NCBI GenBank assembly: GCA_021234155.1
Contig: JAJEKV010000081.1
Location: 1,541,755 to 1,605,754 of the forward strand
Length of the DNA stretch: 64,000 nt
Direction: 5' to 3'
Source: Isoetes taiwanensis
Lineage: Eukaryota; Streptophyta; Lycopodiopsida; Isoetales; Isoetaceae
This document shows, one piece after another, positions 25,926 through 36,479 of this stretch. Every line of letters begins with the position of its first letter. Position 1 is the stretch's first letter. Made by a program: the position numbers and the translations under genes. Below the pieces are notes generated by a model. That model worked only from the letters and a program-made list of their open reading frames with translations, did no database searches and was not told where the DNA came from.

Positions 25926-28900
25926 ATGGAAAGAGAGATGGCTGAGTATTTGCAACAGTCAAGGATCTGCACTTCCATGCGCCTATGGGAACTCCCCGAC
26001 CAGTTCATATTTGAGCCAACAGATGGTGGACCACATCCAGCTCTTGCAATAAGCCGCCCAGATGGAGAATTGCAGTTGATTAGTAAGTTGTTCACCTTCA
26101 TCATTGTGCATTCTTATCATAACCGAACAGTATCAGGGTATATCTTCAATGCAAGCAACTTAACGCAGTCTGCTTTATAATGTTGCAGGTGAGTTGCCTA
26201 ACCTTTCTAGTCAAAAAGCACTAACAGCTACAGAGGTCTTTGGTGTGGTGGGATTAATCAGGCTGTTAGCAGGTAACCATTTTGCTCATTTTGTTTGTGG
26301 CAAAGATTCTCATTTTGCTGATTTTGCTGTCTGTTCTTGAATGTAAATAAACTGCAATGTCACGTAAGTCGAATATTTGGCAGTTATATAGTACGAAAAG
26401 ATGTATACCATGCTTGGCAATCTGACATAACAGAACTTTTTAGCTCATATAACCTATTGATATTAGTTCAAATAATATGGGACATAGCAAAGCAAATTTT
26501 GACCACTTTGATTGATTTTACTAGAAAAATCGACACACACTACAGCCGTTTGCAGCATTAGTTATTTGATCATTGAAAGTTTGACGTTAAACTTGTTATG
26601 TGGTTGTCAGGTACTTACATTCTGGTATGCACTGCCAGAAGTCAGGTTGGTAATTATCACGGTTCTCCTGTTTTCCGTATAACTTCTATGAAGTTTCTAG
26701 TCTGCAATACGAACCTCAAAAATCTCAGCATCCAGGAGGTATTTATGAGCTCTGAGTTTTCTTATATTTGCCCTGGTTCATTTATTTTTGTCCTTTTCCT
26801 ATCTTGCAGAGAAAGGATGAAGCACATTTTCTAAGTCTGTTGAAAACTGTTGTGTCAACACCTGGACTATATTTTTCATATGATACGGATTTAACCCTCT
26901 TGTATGTTTCCTGCACGTTCATGTTGTTAACTCTGGACTGCAACCATTTGACTCATCTTGATTGCCTGTTTACAGCAGACAAGTTTCAAACAACATGGGA
27001 ACATCAAGAAGAGCTCAATCACTTTGGAAGCAGGTGGGGAAGTTACTAGCTTATCTGTCAATTTTTGATATAGAAACCTTACCAATTTTGTATGTAAAGG
27101 CTGAACCCAGGTTTACATGGAACAAGCATTTATTGGAAGACTTGATTGAGGCCAAGGTATCCTCTTTCCTTGTCAATTAACAGTTTGAACAGCTTTTGGG
27201 ATCCTACTAATATGTTCATTATGATTTTTAGGCGGAGCCCTACATTTTACCCGTGATTCAGGGCAATATCCTTTGGGTTTTATGATCACCCATGGTTTCA
27301 TTTAAACCGGATCATATACTCAATAGCTTACATTTGAATTAAAATAAACTCTGCCGTACCAGCCAGTGGAGATATACACTTTAAAACTGAGCATCTTAAC
27401 AATAGCTACGTTTTCAGACAGTGCAAGCCACAATAGGCGAAAAGTCCCTTCGTGTTACATTGATCTCAAGGCGGTGTATACGCAGAATTGGTGAGCAATT
27501 TTCTTCTGGAAGATGAGATATTTATTTTTAATCATTGGATATTACAATGGCTTTGGGGAGACTATATTTTAAAGGTCTACTCTACAGGCACCCGTTTATG
27601 GCGAAGAGGTGCCGATATGGAAGGATCTGTTGCAAATTTTGTTGAAACAGAACAGCTCCTTGAAGTTGATGGCTTTGTAGCTTCATATGTCCAGGTATAA
27701 TATAGAATCAGGTATACTGAGAGATGTTATCTGTTGCTCCATCATATGCTATAATATTTTGCTCTATTGCAATTTCAATCTGTTGTTGCAGATCCGTGGA
27801 TCAATTCCTGTTCTGTGGGAGCAGATTGCTGATCTCACATATAGGCCTGAAATCAAGGCTATATGCCTTGATAAGACAGTAAGTACATGATGTTTCAGCC
27901 ATAATGTAGTTTATTATCATCATTATCATCATCTTGACTTGATTGATAGCCCAATGTCGTCGAACGCCATTTCCAAGACCTAGAGGCAAGATACGGTTCT
28001 ATTCTTGCCATTGATCTCATCAATCAGGTATAGTGGAAGCTTGGATCCATTTTAACTGGCATTGACATGGATCAACTCTGACTTCTTTCGGTTTCAGCAA
28101 GGAAATGAGGCTGTACTTAGTTTAGCATATGCAAATGCAATGGAGAAGTTGGTCAATCATAAGTTACGGTAATAGTTCTTCACCTTCCTTACATATTTTA
28201 CTATGTGTCTAGAATACAGAACAAAAGCAATTGCAATTTGTTTTACAGATATGTCCCGTTTGACTTTCACCACATCTGTGGACAGATACATTTTGAGCGA
28301 CTTTCTATTCTTTATGATCAGATTGCAGATGACATTAAACATCAAGGGTTTGTGATATTTTTGAGTCCATGCTAAGGCTGTAAATGGTGTCCATTTTGAT
28401 GCTATGCTGCTCGTTGGATTTGCTATATAGGTTTTTCCTTGCTACCACCTTTGGTGACATAATTGAAGAGCAGAAAGGGGTTGTACGTACCAATTGTGTT
28501 GACTGCTTAGATCGAACTAATGTTACCCAGGTGCACAATTAGTTCTCCATAGCGTATAACTCGATGCACACTGTTACACAATAGCTGCAAGTCTTTACTT
28601 CGTTATGTCCATGACCTGCAGAGTCTCTTCAAGACGGCTTATCCCTGGAAAGCCAACCGACAGTTGCAGGTTTTAAATTCCTTAGAAACAATCAATCAAC
28701 ATCCAGAATTTGATGATCAATTTAAAATCAGTAAGCATTTGGCATCTCAGGCTGGCAGGCTTAAAATCTGACTGCATTGTCAGGTTGTGGTGCATGGTTG
28801 ATAATCTAAGATGAAATGCATGGATGTGGATGTTGGTGTTTCAGTGTGGGCAGATCATGGTGATGAAATCAGTATGCAATATTCAGGAACACCAGCTTTA

Positions 28901-29573
28901 AAGGGTGATTTTGTCAGGTATCTTGGAATAGCTCGCGCCTGATGCAACATGAAAATCATTACGACTTTTCTTTTCAGGTATGGGAGTCGCACAATCTGGG
29001 GATTTTTAAGGGATGGCTATAGTTCTCTTGCCCGTTATTATCTTAATAATTTCCAAGATGGTACTCGACAAGTAAGCAAAACTATCCATGACTATTGTTA
29101 TACTTTCCTTCATTGATTGGTGGGTTTATGGTACAATAACCTTATATTTTGTGCTAATGCTCAGGATGCCCTTGACCTTATAACTGGCCACTACAATGCA
29201 AGCCCTCTCAAACCTTCTCCATTCCAGTTGAATGGTTTTGAAGCAATAGCAGTAAGTTTGCCTCCGGAATTTTTATTAGAAAGTTTGCTATGGGTACTGA
29301 TAGATTTTGTATGCAGTATCTTCCATTTGCTTCAATTCTGACAGTAGCAGGGTTAACCTTGACTACAATCTCATTACGACAAGGTAATTATTCTGTATCT
29401 TCTCTCTCTTCCAAGAGCATTAACCTCAATCACGGTTTCCTGCAGTGCGTGAAGACATTTCCCACTTTTTCTATTCCGTTGTGTGGGGAGGGTTGACTGC
29501 CGGTTTGATGGCAGTTATTAAAATAAATGGACGCCAATTTTGCAGCAGACCACGCCTTTGTAAGCTATGTTAA
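25926..29573 (+). CDS. SAC-domain phosphoinositide phosphatase (SAC6/SAC7-RHD4/SAC8 class)
   Basis: Twenty coding exons: 25926-26082, 26189-26272, 26611-26738, 26810-26901, 26979-27033, 27100-27156, 27232-27276, 27418-27490, 27588-27694, 27792-27878, 27950-28027, 28098-28168, 28249-28347, 28431-28530, 28622-28730, 28845-28917, 28978-29071, 29165-29251, 29317-29383 and 29446-29573. The phases join without a break to 596 codons, matching the roughly 600-residue plant class with two C-terminal membrane spans. The catalytic CX5R motif is Cys400 to Arg406 in [12 protein letters not shown]. Other SAC landmarks are [36 protein letters not shown] and [11 protein letters not shown]. Hydrophobic segments at about 533-550 ([17 protein letters not shown]) and 563-578 ([16 protein letters not shown]) would anchor it in ER, Golgi or secretory membranes, where relatives dephosphorylate PI4P. 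The exon 7/8 junction (27276/27418) is the least certain. Confidence 0.93.
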
Positions 29574-30570
29574 AACTACACTGCTGCTGCTTATACGTTC
29601 CACTCGACCTATTGTGATCCAGTTTAAGTCCAGAGATCTAAGAAGCAACATTGCATGTGATTCCTCTTGGATCTCCAAATTGAGTTCAGCAGATTGGTTT
29701 TGAAGATATGTAGGGAACAACTATGAAGAGATAAATACCTGATGTGAAGTGGTTCTCCTTGCTACTCAGCAAAAGCCATTTTCCAATTTCATGTCGTGTT
29801 TGGAGAATTTTGCAAAGGATCCTTCATGTCCAAGTGATCCTTAACCCTTATTGTTGGAGAAGATTGTGGAAAGCTATCATTGGGATATATCAAATCCCTC
29901 GGAAAAATATGAACAGTTGAAGTTCATGAATAGTAGATTCTTGCAATTTAGAACTTCAAGACTTTGAAACTTCTTAATGGGCCATAGAGTCAAAAAAATA
30001 AATGTATATGCCCTTAAACTGTCCCATTATAGATTTTTATAAAAAAAAATTTGGCAACAAGATAAGGCAGACATAATTCGAAAAAAGCCCTTCGAAAAAA
30101 ACACCCCAACTTTACAAGTGATAGTAGAAGCCAGAAAAGTTGAATGATTTGCATGTCATGGTATTTGATAGATCCAATAAGGGTGACTTACTAGTTTGGA
30201 TAAGCAAAGTGGGAGGGATAGATAAATAAACATTATTTTAACATCCACAGCAACGGGGCATGGGACAGATCTATACATACTGGGCGGTCTTGAATTTGAG
30301 TCATACATGCAACTCTAAGCAGTTTTGAATTTGAGTCATGCATGTTCTAGGATTAGTGTGCTACTTCTAGACCAAAGGCCCAGGCATTTCCATTGGTGGT
30401 CTTCACCACCTAAAGGAGCATTTTCATTGGTGGTTAATAGGCAATTACTATAACTCCAAATGCAGTGATAGGGTCTTTTAAAAAAGCTCTCCTTCAGATT
30501 TTGAATATTGTGCTGCCTATATTAGAAGGACAAAGTAGGGAATTACTATATCTCCAATCCAGTGATGGTG
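29574..30570. other. 3' flank of the SAC gene and intergenic DNA
   Basis: The first part is likely the SAC 3' UTR. A poly(A)-like run lies at 30039-30049. At 30290-30385 is a repeat with GTGCTACTTCTAGACCAAAG, related to a block near 62400-62430 (GTGTTACCACTAGACCAAAG). No coding sequence is recognised. Confidence 0.4.
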
Positions 30571-30670
30571 GCATGCCCATTGATATGGATTTGTTTGGTT
30601 CTATACCTGCAGATAATTACGCATGCCCATTGATATGGATTTGTTTGGTTCTATACCTGCAGATAATTAT
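30571..30670. repeat. Perfect 50-bp tandem duplication
   Basis: The 50 bases starting GCATGCCCATTGATATGG at 30571 are repeated at 30621-30670 with one change at the final base. In frame they would encode a short acidic peptide (PIDMDLFGSIPADNY), but no protein family is recognised. Confidence 0.9.
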
Positions 30671-30691
30671 GTACCTGGAAAGATGGAAGAT

Positions 30692-30830
30692 TCCACACAA
30701 GGAAGGAAGGAAGGAATGAAGGTATTTTTATCGTCCACGGAGACCAATCGGTCTATGGGACCCAATACAAAAGCGCAGCAAGCGGATTACTACTCGGAAG
30801 GAAGGAAGGAAGGAAGGAAGGGTGGATGAA
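30692..30830 (-). mobile_element. LINE 3' tail with GGAA/TTCC repeats (minus orientation)
   Basis: Read on the minus strand the segment contains CCCATAGACCGATTGG, then TCTCCGTGGACGATAAAAAT, then a (TTCC)n run. The same order (CTCATAGGCCTCTGG, CTCCGTGGACGTTAAAATAA, (TTCC)n) ends the LINE fragment at 43620-43670 on the plus strand. A second GGAA run lies at 30798-30824. This looks like the 3' end of the same non-LTR family, heavily 5'-truncated. Confidence 0.6.
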
Positions 30831-32250
30831 GCGAAAAATTGTCCACATCTTGTTTGTGGGGTTCTTGTGAAGCTTTTTTTATTCCAATTGAGGATTGGGT
30901 TAGTTTGATTGTCTGTGCTAAAATGCTTTGCCAGTCCTTGCGAAAAAACCAAAGCTTTCTGTCCACTATAGAAGAAGCGTGATCTCAAGCAAATGAACAC
31001 GTCTTGCATCTATAATGCCAAGTTTAAGGCTAACATGTGACCAAAAAATTTCAGATCAAATGCACTAGTCAAATATAGGAACTTTAAGAATAGGATCTAG
31101 ATCAATTTCTACCTTCATGTCATTGCCTGAATTAAAATACTTGCATGTCATTCCATGTCACTGTATTGCAAATGCGCAGCCACAAACAAATAGCATCTGC
31201 AAGTCATACAATGCAAATGCACGCCAACCAGCAATATTTGAGTGTTGAGGGGTATGGGATTGGGACAAAGGAGAATGGGAGTTCATGGAAAGGCCCAACA
31301 ATGTTGGTCCTTATATCCATAATAGCGTAACATCTAGGACATCTAGTAACCCTATCAATATTTCAAATGGAGAGAGCTCGGGTTGGCAAAATGATAAGAA
31401 GTGTGCGTGGCAAAACCAGAACATTAATCCTACATTGATACGATTTATGAAATTTGGGCTTCTTGAACATCTTATAATTATTGAATATACAAAACCTTGA
31501 TCAATACACAATACATGCAGTTGCTATGGAATCATTGAATATACAAATAAACAATAGAACTTTGATCAATCTAGGACACAATAAGGCAATTGCTATGGTA
31601 CAATACTTAACTATCCAACCGGATCGCCCTTCGATAGGCTATATTGCCAAAGCTACACATTGGCTTACTGGCAAATGATCTTCACTGCTTTACGCAGTCT
31701 CTTATCAAAGGGGAATTTATACTGGTCTAGAAATAAGAAAGAATTCGTGATTCAATATTCACAGACTGTCTTATGTCTTCCCTTCTCACAATGGATTATA
31801 GGATTGCTTTTGAGATCGGTCGCTATCATTGGTATCTGTTACAAAAAGCTTACTGATCCTCAGTGGTCGATGCGTAGGAACCAGCCACAGATCTACCGAA
31901 CTCTGTTCATTGTGCACAAAATCGTTGATAAGGTGGTCAATATGGATGATGCTTGTCTCCCTAACCTGGCTTATATAATGGCAATGGGGCCGCAGTGCCT
32001 CAAGGCCTATTGGAGGGAAAAGAGAGCTTAGTGGCTAGCCAGATGGAATGTGCAGGAGCACAAGTGCATACATGTGCAAACCTGGGGCAACACCTTGATG
32101 CTTGCACATTATCAGCGCCACATAAACCCCACATTGGAACGGGGCCTGCAACACTACTTGCATACCTATTTGCCTGTGAAAAGGTGTAGACTCATTGTCT
32201 CGATTTACACAGGTGCACATCATCTCTAAATTGAGACGGGCAGATGGACT
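30831..32250. other. Intergenic; one unrecognised open frame
   Basis: A 123-codon + strand frame at 31660-32031 has mixed composition (phrases IYRTLFIVHKIVDKVVNMDD and CLPNLAYIMAMG) that could be genuine coding sequence, perhaps transposon-derived. I do not recognise the family and see no convincing start or splice context. The rest shows no gene. Confidence 0.3.
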
Positions 32251-32297
32251 ATATGGTATAAACTAGACATGTTTATATGGTATAAACTAGACAACAG
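32251..32297. repeat. Two-copy 26-bp repeat
   Basis: ATATGGTATAAACTAGACA occurs at about 32250 and again at about 32276. Confidence 0.75.
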
Positions 32298-32383
32298 TAT
32301 TTTTCTTTGATCTATTTCCACTCGATGTTCGTGTTTTGATATTCTCAGTGATCACCTTCACAATCATGCGCTAGATTAATATG

Positions 32384-32520
32384 TAGCATAATAACAGGGG
32401 GTTTTCTTTGTGTTTTTGTACGCTTTTCACTAAGGTTTTCCTATGATTTCGTGATGTATTCAAATGGATGTACTAATGCGTACATCTAGAGTGCACCATT
32501 TCTGAGCCATTGATTTTAGC
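32384..32520. repeat. Dispersed repeat, copy A (TAGCATAATAACAGGGGG)
   Basis: The block beginning TAGCATAATAACAGGGGG at about 32384 and running to the Ttgatttt near 32516 has a diverged copy at 35138-35262. The same first 20 bases occur again at 45671 with a different continuation. It probably marks one end of an uncharacterised transposon family. Confidence 0.6.
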
Positions 32521-32532
32521 CTTTTTTTTTCC

Positions 32533-32710
32533 AATGGTCAACAACCAATGGCTCACAACAAAAACCCTTTTTTTTGTGCGTGTGGTGCATAATGGTCAAC
32601 AACCAATGGCTCACAACAAAAGCTCTTTTTTTGTGTGTGTGGTGCATAATGGTCAACAACCAATGGCTCACAACAAAAGCCCTCTTTTGTGTGTGTGTGG
32701 TGCATAATGG
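32533..32710. repeat. Minisatellite, three copies of 57-58 bp
   Basis: AATGGTCAACAACCAATGGC starts at 32533, 32591 and 32648; a fourth unit begins at 32705 and diverges. Units are nearly identical, differing mainly in T-run and GTGTGT length, as expected for slippage. Open frames on both strands across it are by-products of the repeat. Confidence 0.9.
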
Positions 32711-33361
32711 GCACATGAAGGGCGCATGTAGTGCAGTTTCCCTGCCGGCAACACATTTCTTATCATAACTTTTGATCCAGAGCTCTGTTTGAGATGATTT
32801 TTATTGCGTTGGAAAGCTCTCTCCGAGATCTTTTTGATAGTGTATGATATGGATATGTTTGGTTAAGTTATCTATGCTAAAACAGCAATTTTCCGGCCGG
32901 GTTTGGTAGGCTTTTACATCCTACCAGCTGATTAATACAGGATTGCGCTATTGGATATTGTTTTATGGCTCATTCCGAATGAAGCCTGCAAAAAATTACC
33001 ATGCATTTTTAGATTTTGAGGCTTCTAGATCCTTGTGCTAACAAGCGTAAAAGTTTCCACTTTGGTTTCTCACCACAAGAATCCATGGAGGCCAAAGGTT
33101 GCTGTTAAATTCCAGTTGAAAAATGTGTGTGTATGGGTGTTGCAAACTTTATGACTTTCAGAATAATGGGATCAATCTGCTCTATCTTTATGGTAACTTT
33201 TACTTATGTTCTATTTGTTTTATTGTGATGAAATTCAAAAGCTACAGGTGATGAAAGCCTCAAATGAATTCTAGTTTTTTTCGGTTTTGAATTCTAAAAT
33301 TTTTTGTCTCAATCGGGAGGGGGTGTGATGTCCTTAGGGGCCTCAAGGACAAATTTTTTTG
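32711..33361. other. Intergenic, nothing recognised
   Basis: T-rich DNA without recognisable genes or repeats. Confidence 0.4.
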
Positions 33362-33933
33362 CAACACAAACCATTAACATCCAACATATAAAATTAAACC
33401 CCCAACACATAACAACCATTGACATTAACAACCAACACATAACTACCATTGACATTAATTAACACAACCATTGGGTCCAACACATTTTAAATTAAAATCC
33501 CCTAAACCCCTTTGGTTTGGGTGCATATTCACACGGGGGTACGTAGGGCAAAGAGCCCTCATAATTGTATTTTGCACGTGAAATCAACACTATATAGTAT
33601 TCGCTTGAAATCTTATAGTATTTTGCGAATCTTGTTATACAAAGATAGCAAATTTTGTACATGCATACCCCACAAACGAGGAACTTTACGTGCGGTGTAG
33701 ATTAAGGAATAAGGGGTGAATATGCCTATCCAACAACTCTGGTCCTGAGTCACCCCCTCGTGAATATGCACCCAAACCAAAGGGGGTTTAAGGGGATTTT
33801 AATTTAAATGTGTTGGACCCAATGGTTGTGTTAATTAATGTCAATGGTAGTTATGTGTTGGTTGTTAATGTCAATGGTTGTTATGTGTTGGGGGGTTTAA
33901 TTTTTATATGTTGGATGTTAATGGTTTGTGTTG
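33362..33933. mobile_element. Foldback element with about 180-bp terminal inverted repeats
   Basis: The left arm at 33362-33540 starts CAACACAAACCATTAAC and ends GTGCATATTCACACGGGGG. The right arm at 33751-33933 is its reverse complement with scattered differences and ends GTTAATGGTTTGTGTTG. The 210-bp loop between arms has no coding sequence. Each arm also contains a short internal repeat (CAACACATAAC then ACCATTGACATTAA, twice). Long inverted repeats without an open frame fit a non-autonomous foldback or Mutator-type MITE, but I found no clear target-site duplication, so the superfamily is open. Confidence 0.8.
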
Positions 33934-35137
33934 TGTTTTCATGGAAATCTAGTTGGTCAGTACGGGGTCTCATTCATCATTATTTGAAATAGAAATAAAT
34001 AGTATTCTCGTTTCTTGGTGATCTTTGCAAACATGCATTATATCTCCTTAGTCATGTTTCATTTGTTGCTTGTTCACATGGACTCTCTTATTAACCACAT
34101 TTGTTGTCCTTTTCCTATGATAGCGTTGGATTTTATAGATTTGTAAACTTGACATCATGATGCATTTTTATCAGCATTTTTCTTGTCATCATAGAATTGG
34201 AATTTCTTGAGTTTTTGAGGGTTACATCAAACAAATTGCATGAACTTTATTGTTTTATCATTTCCCAGAACCTCGGTATGTTGCATTATTCAACGTTTAG
34301 GACTTGTGTTAGGGCATCCGTCATGTGGCCGTCAAGTTGGTTATGGTTTCCCGTTATCTCACTGTGGTGGTTTCCTAGAGTTAACATTTGCTGACACTAC
34401 ATGTTGTAGTCTCTCATTAGCTCAGATCCTGCATTATCCTATGCGTCATGTGGTCGTCAAATTGGTTATGGTTTCTCGTTATCTCATTGTGGTGGTTTGC
34501 TAGAGTTAACATTTGCTGACACTACATGTTGTAGTCTCTCATTAGCTCAGATCCTACATTATCCTATTATGTTCGCTCATTCAACATAAGGTGCTAGGGC
34601 TTGCACCATTTGGCTTCATATGCACTGTTAGATTCATTTTGGTTTGTTATCTTGATGCATTGTTTTTACTTGGATCCTCACATGGTTTGCTACGATTGGC
34701 CTTTTTTTCAGAGAAAATTTTGTAAGCGCATGGGTTGGGTTATTAATATGCATGGGTTGCCATGTGTTCAATTTTTGATCATTTTTGCATAATCATTTCT
34801 TTTTTCGTCCAACTCCTATATCCACATTTCATGATGTCATTTGTCTATAGATATTGTTCGCATGAATTAAGTACATACGTGTTGTTGGTTATGTTAGCCT
34901 CTAGGACAGGGAGGTCTCTCCACATAAGCGTCTATTGCAAGTTATTTGTGTGGTTGAGGCTTTTAATCAGGATGCTAAGAGATAGGTGATGAGGTATTCT
35001 CTCTAGTTATGTTACACGTGTTCATACGAGGTTAGATTTTACATACATCTTTGTTATGTTGGCTAGTTAGTTACGTTTCTTTTTATTTGTGGATGTTGGA
35101 TTAGTCACCCAACTAGGGGCTTTTATTGTTCAATATA
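33934..35137. other. Intergenic with one tandem duplication
   Basis: No gene is recognised apart from the repeat at 34321-34570. The DNA is T-rich and may be old retroelement sequence. Confidence 0.35.
34321..34570. repeat. Tandem duplication of 125 bp
   Basis: TCATGTGG at 34321 and 34446 begins two copies of a unit that includes GTTATGGTTTC, GTTATCTCA, GAGTTAACATTTGCTGACAC and TTAGCTCAGATCCT. The copies differ at about ten positions. Confidence 0.85.
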
Positions 35138-35262
35138 TAGCATAATAACAGGGGGTTACAATTTTTACTAAGATTTTTCTATGATTCGGTGCTGTATTTA
35201 ATGAGGTGTACTAAATAGTATTTCTGGAGTGCGCCCTTTCTGGACCCTTGATTTTTTTTGGC
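35138..35262. repeat. Dispersed repeat, copy B
   Basis: Diverged copy of 32384-32520: it starts TAGCATAATAACAGGGGG and keeps TTTCTATGATT, GTACTAA, GAGTGC and the final TTGATTTT. Confidence 0.6.
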
Positions 35263-36240
35263 TATGATATTCAAGGATGGAGATTGTATTAATTAATGTG
35301 TTTTAAAAAAAGGGTTTAGAAGATTAGAACGGGTAACATTTAGGGCATGCTGCCGGAACTGGAGTCCTGAAGCAATCCGAGGCTGGAGCAGATCGATAGC
35401 ACAAGCAGATGGCCGATTCTTACAAATCTGAGCCATTCCATAGCTTGCTGTTGTCATGTTCATAACTTGCTGTTTTTTTCTTTATTTCGATGCTTGGCAG
35501 GCTGAGGAACTTATCCAGAATTGGCACTTCGAGTCTTATTGGCAATTCAGATACACGCAGAGTTTCTATAGCAGAGCTACTTATTCGGTATTTTCAATGG
35601 CCCCTAAACGGTTATTCAACGGGTTCGCCTGCCGGGTCCCCAAGAATTTTTAAAGGGACGGATTCGCTTAGGCTTAACCCGGTCGAAGACGTAGCGGGCG
35701 CCCCGGTTACTTGGCATTGCCGCTGGTTCGCCCAAGTGAACCCCTAACCAGTGGTTATCTCGCCGTGGCAAAGTGGAGAAGTCGGCGATGGCAGGCGCCC
35801 TCTACCGGTTCGGCCTCTAACTCCCTTAGGGCGGGCCCACACGGCAGCGCTAAGTATGGGCGTACCCGGATGGCGGGCGGCCACCCTGCTCGGGTTAAGC
35901 CCAAAGCGAACCTGTGCGGCGTTCGTCTGGGCAATGACATTGATGGGCGGTGCAGGAGGATGGCGGCCCCGCCCGACCACCTCTACCGGTTCGCCTGCTT
36001 AACCTGAACCCTTGAGCCGGGCAGTGACACTTTCCGGTGACACTTTCTGGAGCGAATCCCATAGGGAATATATTGCCAACAATGAACAATGAACAATATC
36101 TATATAATCTTAACTCACCCTTGTGAGAGAACCCAAATAAATAACCCGACTTGACGCCGAAGCTTGAAGCCAATCTCCGCTGGTAAGGACTTTCTATTAG
36201 CCAAGTGACTTTCGCTATAAATTGATTCTACTACTTCCGA
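35263..36240. other. Transition to a GC-rich block
   Basis: The sequence GCACAAGCAGATGGCCG then ATTCTTACAAATC at 35400-35425 recurs near 42306. From 35610 to 36010 GC content rises sharply. CTCTACCGGTTCG occurs twice (about 35799 and 35980), TGACACTTTC twice near 36026-36047 and AATGAACA twice near 36081. Overlapping frames on both strands in this block look accidental. Confidence 0.35.
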
Positions 36241-36246
36241 TTGTCA

Positions 36247-36420
36247 AGCCTCCTCCTCCTCCTCCTCCTTCTCCTCCTCAATCTTCTTGCCCATCTTGTT
36301 ATAATGGTCCGGCGATTAAAGACCAGCTCTTCGCCAGACGATATGTCCCTTCTAGCAAGAATCCTCCTCCTCCTCTTCCTCCAAGGACAAAGAATCCTCC
36401 TCCTCCTCCTCCTCCTCCAA
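36247..36420. repeat. CTC/TCC trinucleotide microsatellite in two blocks
   Basis: (CTC)n runs lie at about 36250-36278 and at 36362-36420, the second interrupted by AAGGACAAAGAAT. The proline- or leucine-rich frames across them follow from the repeat. Confidence 0.85.
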
Positions 36421-36479
36421 GGGACAAGAATCCCCGAAGTTCTCCGGGCCTTTCACCATCGCCGCAAGGATGAGTGAAA

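Noticed and set aside
32533-32710. CRISPR-like spaced repeats
   Set aside because: The units are contiguous tandem repeats without variable spacers, and the DNA is from a plant nucleus.
32510-32768. Repetitive proteins on both strands
   Set aside because: They are produced by the 57-58 bp minisatellite.
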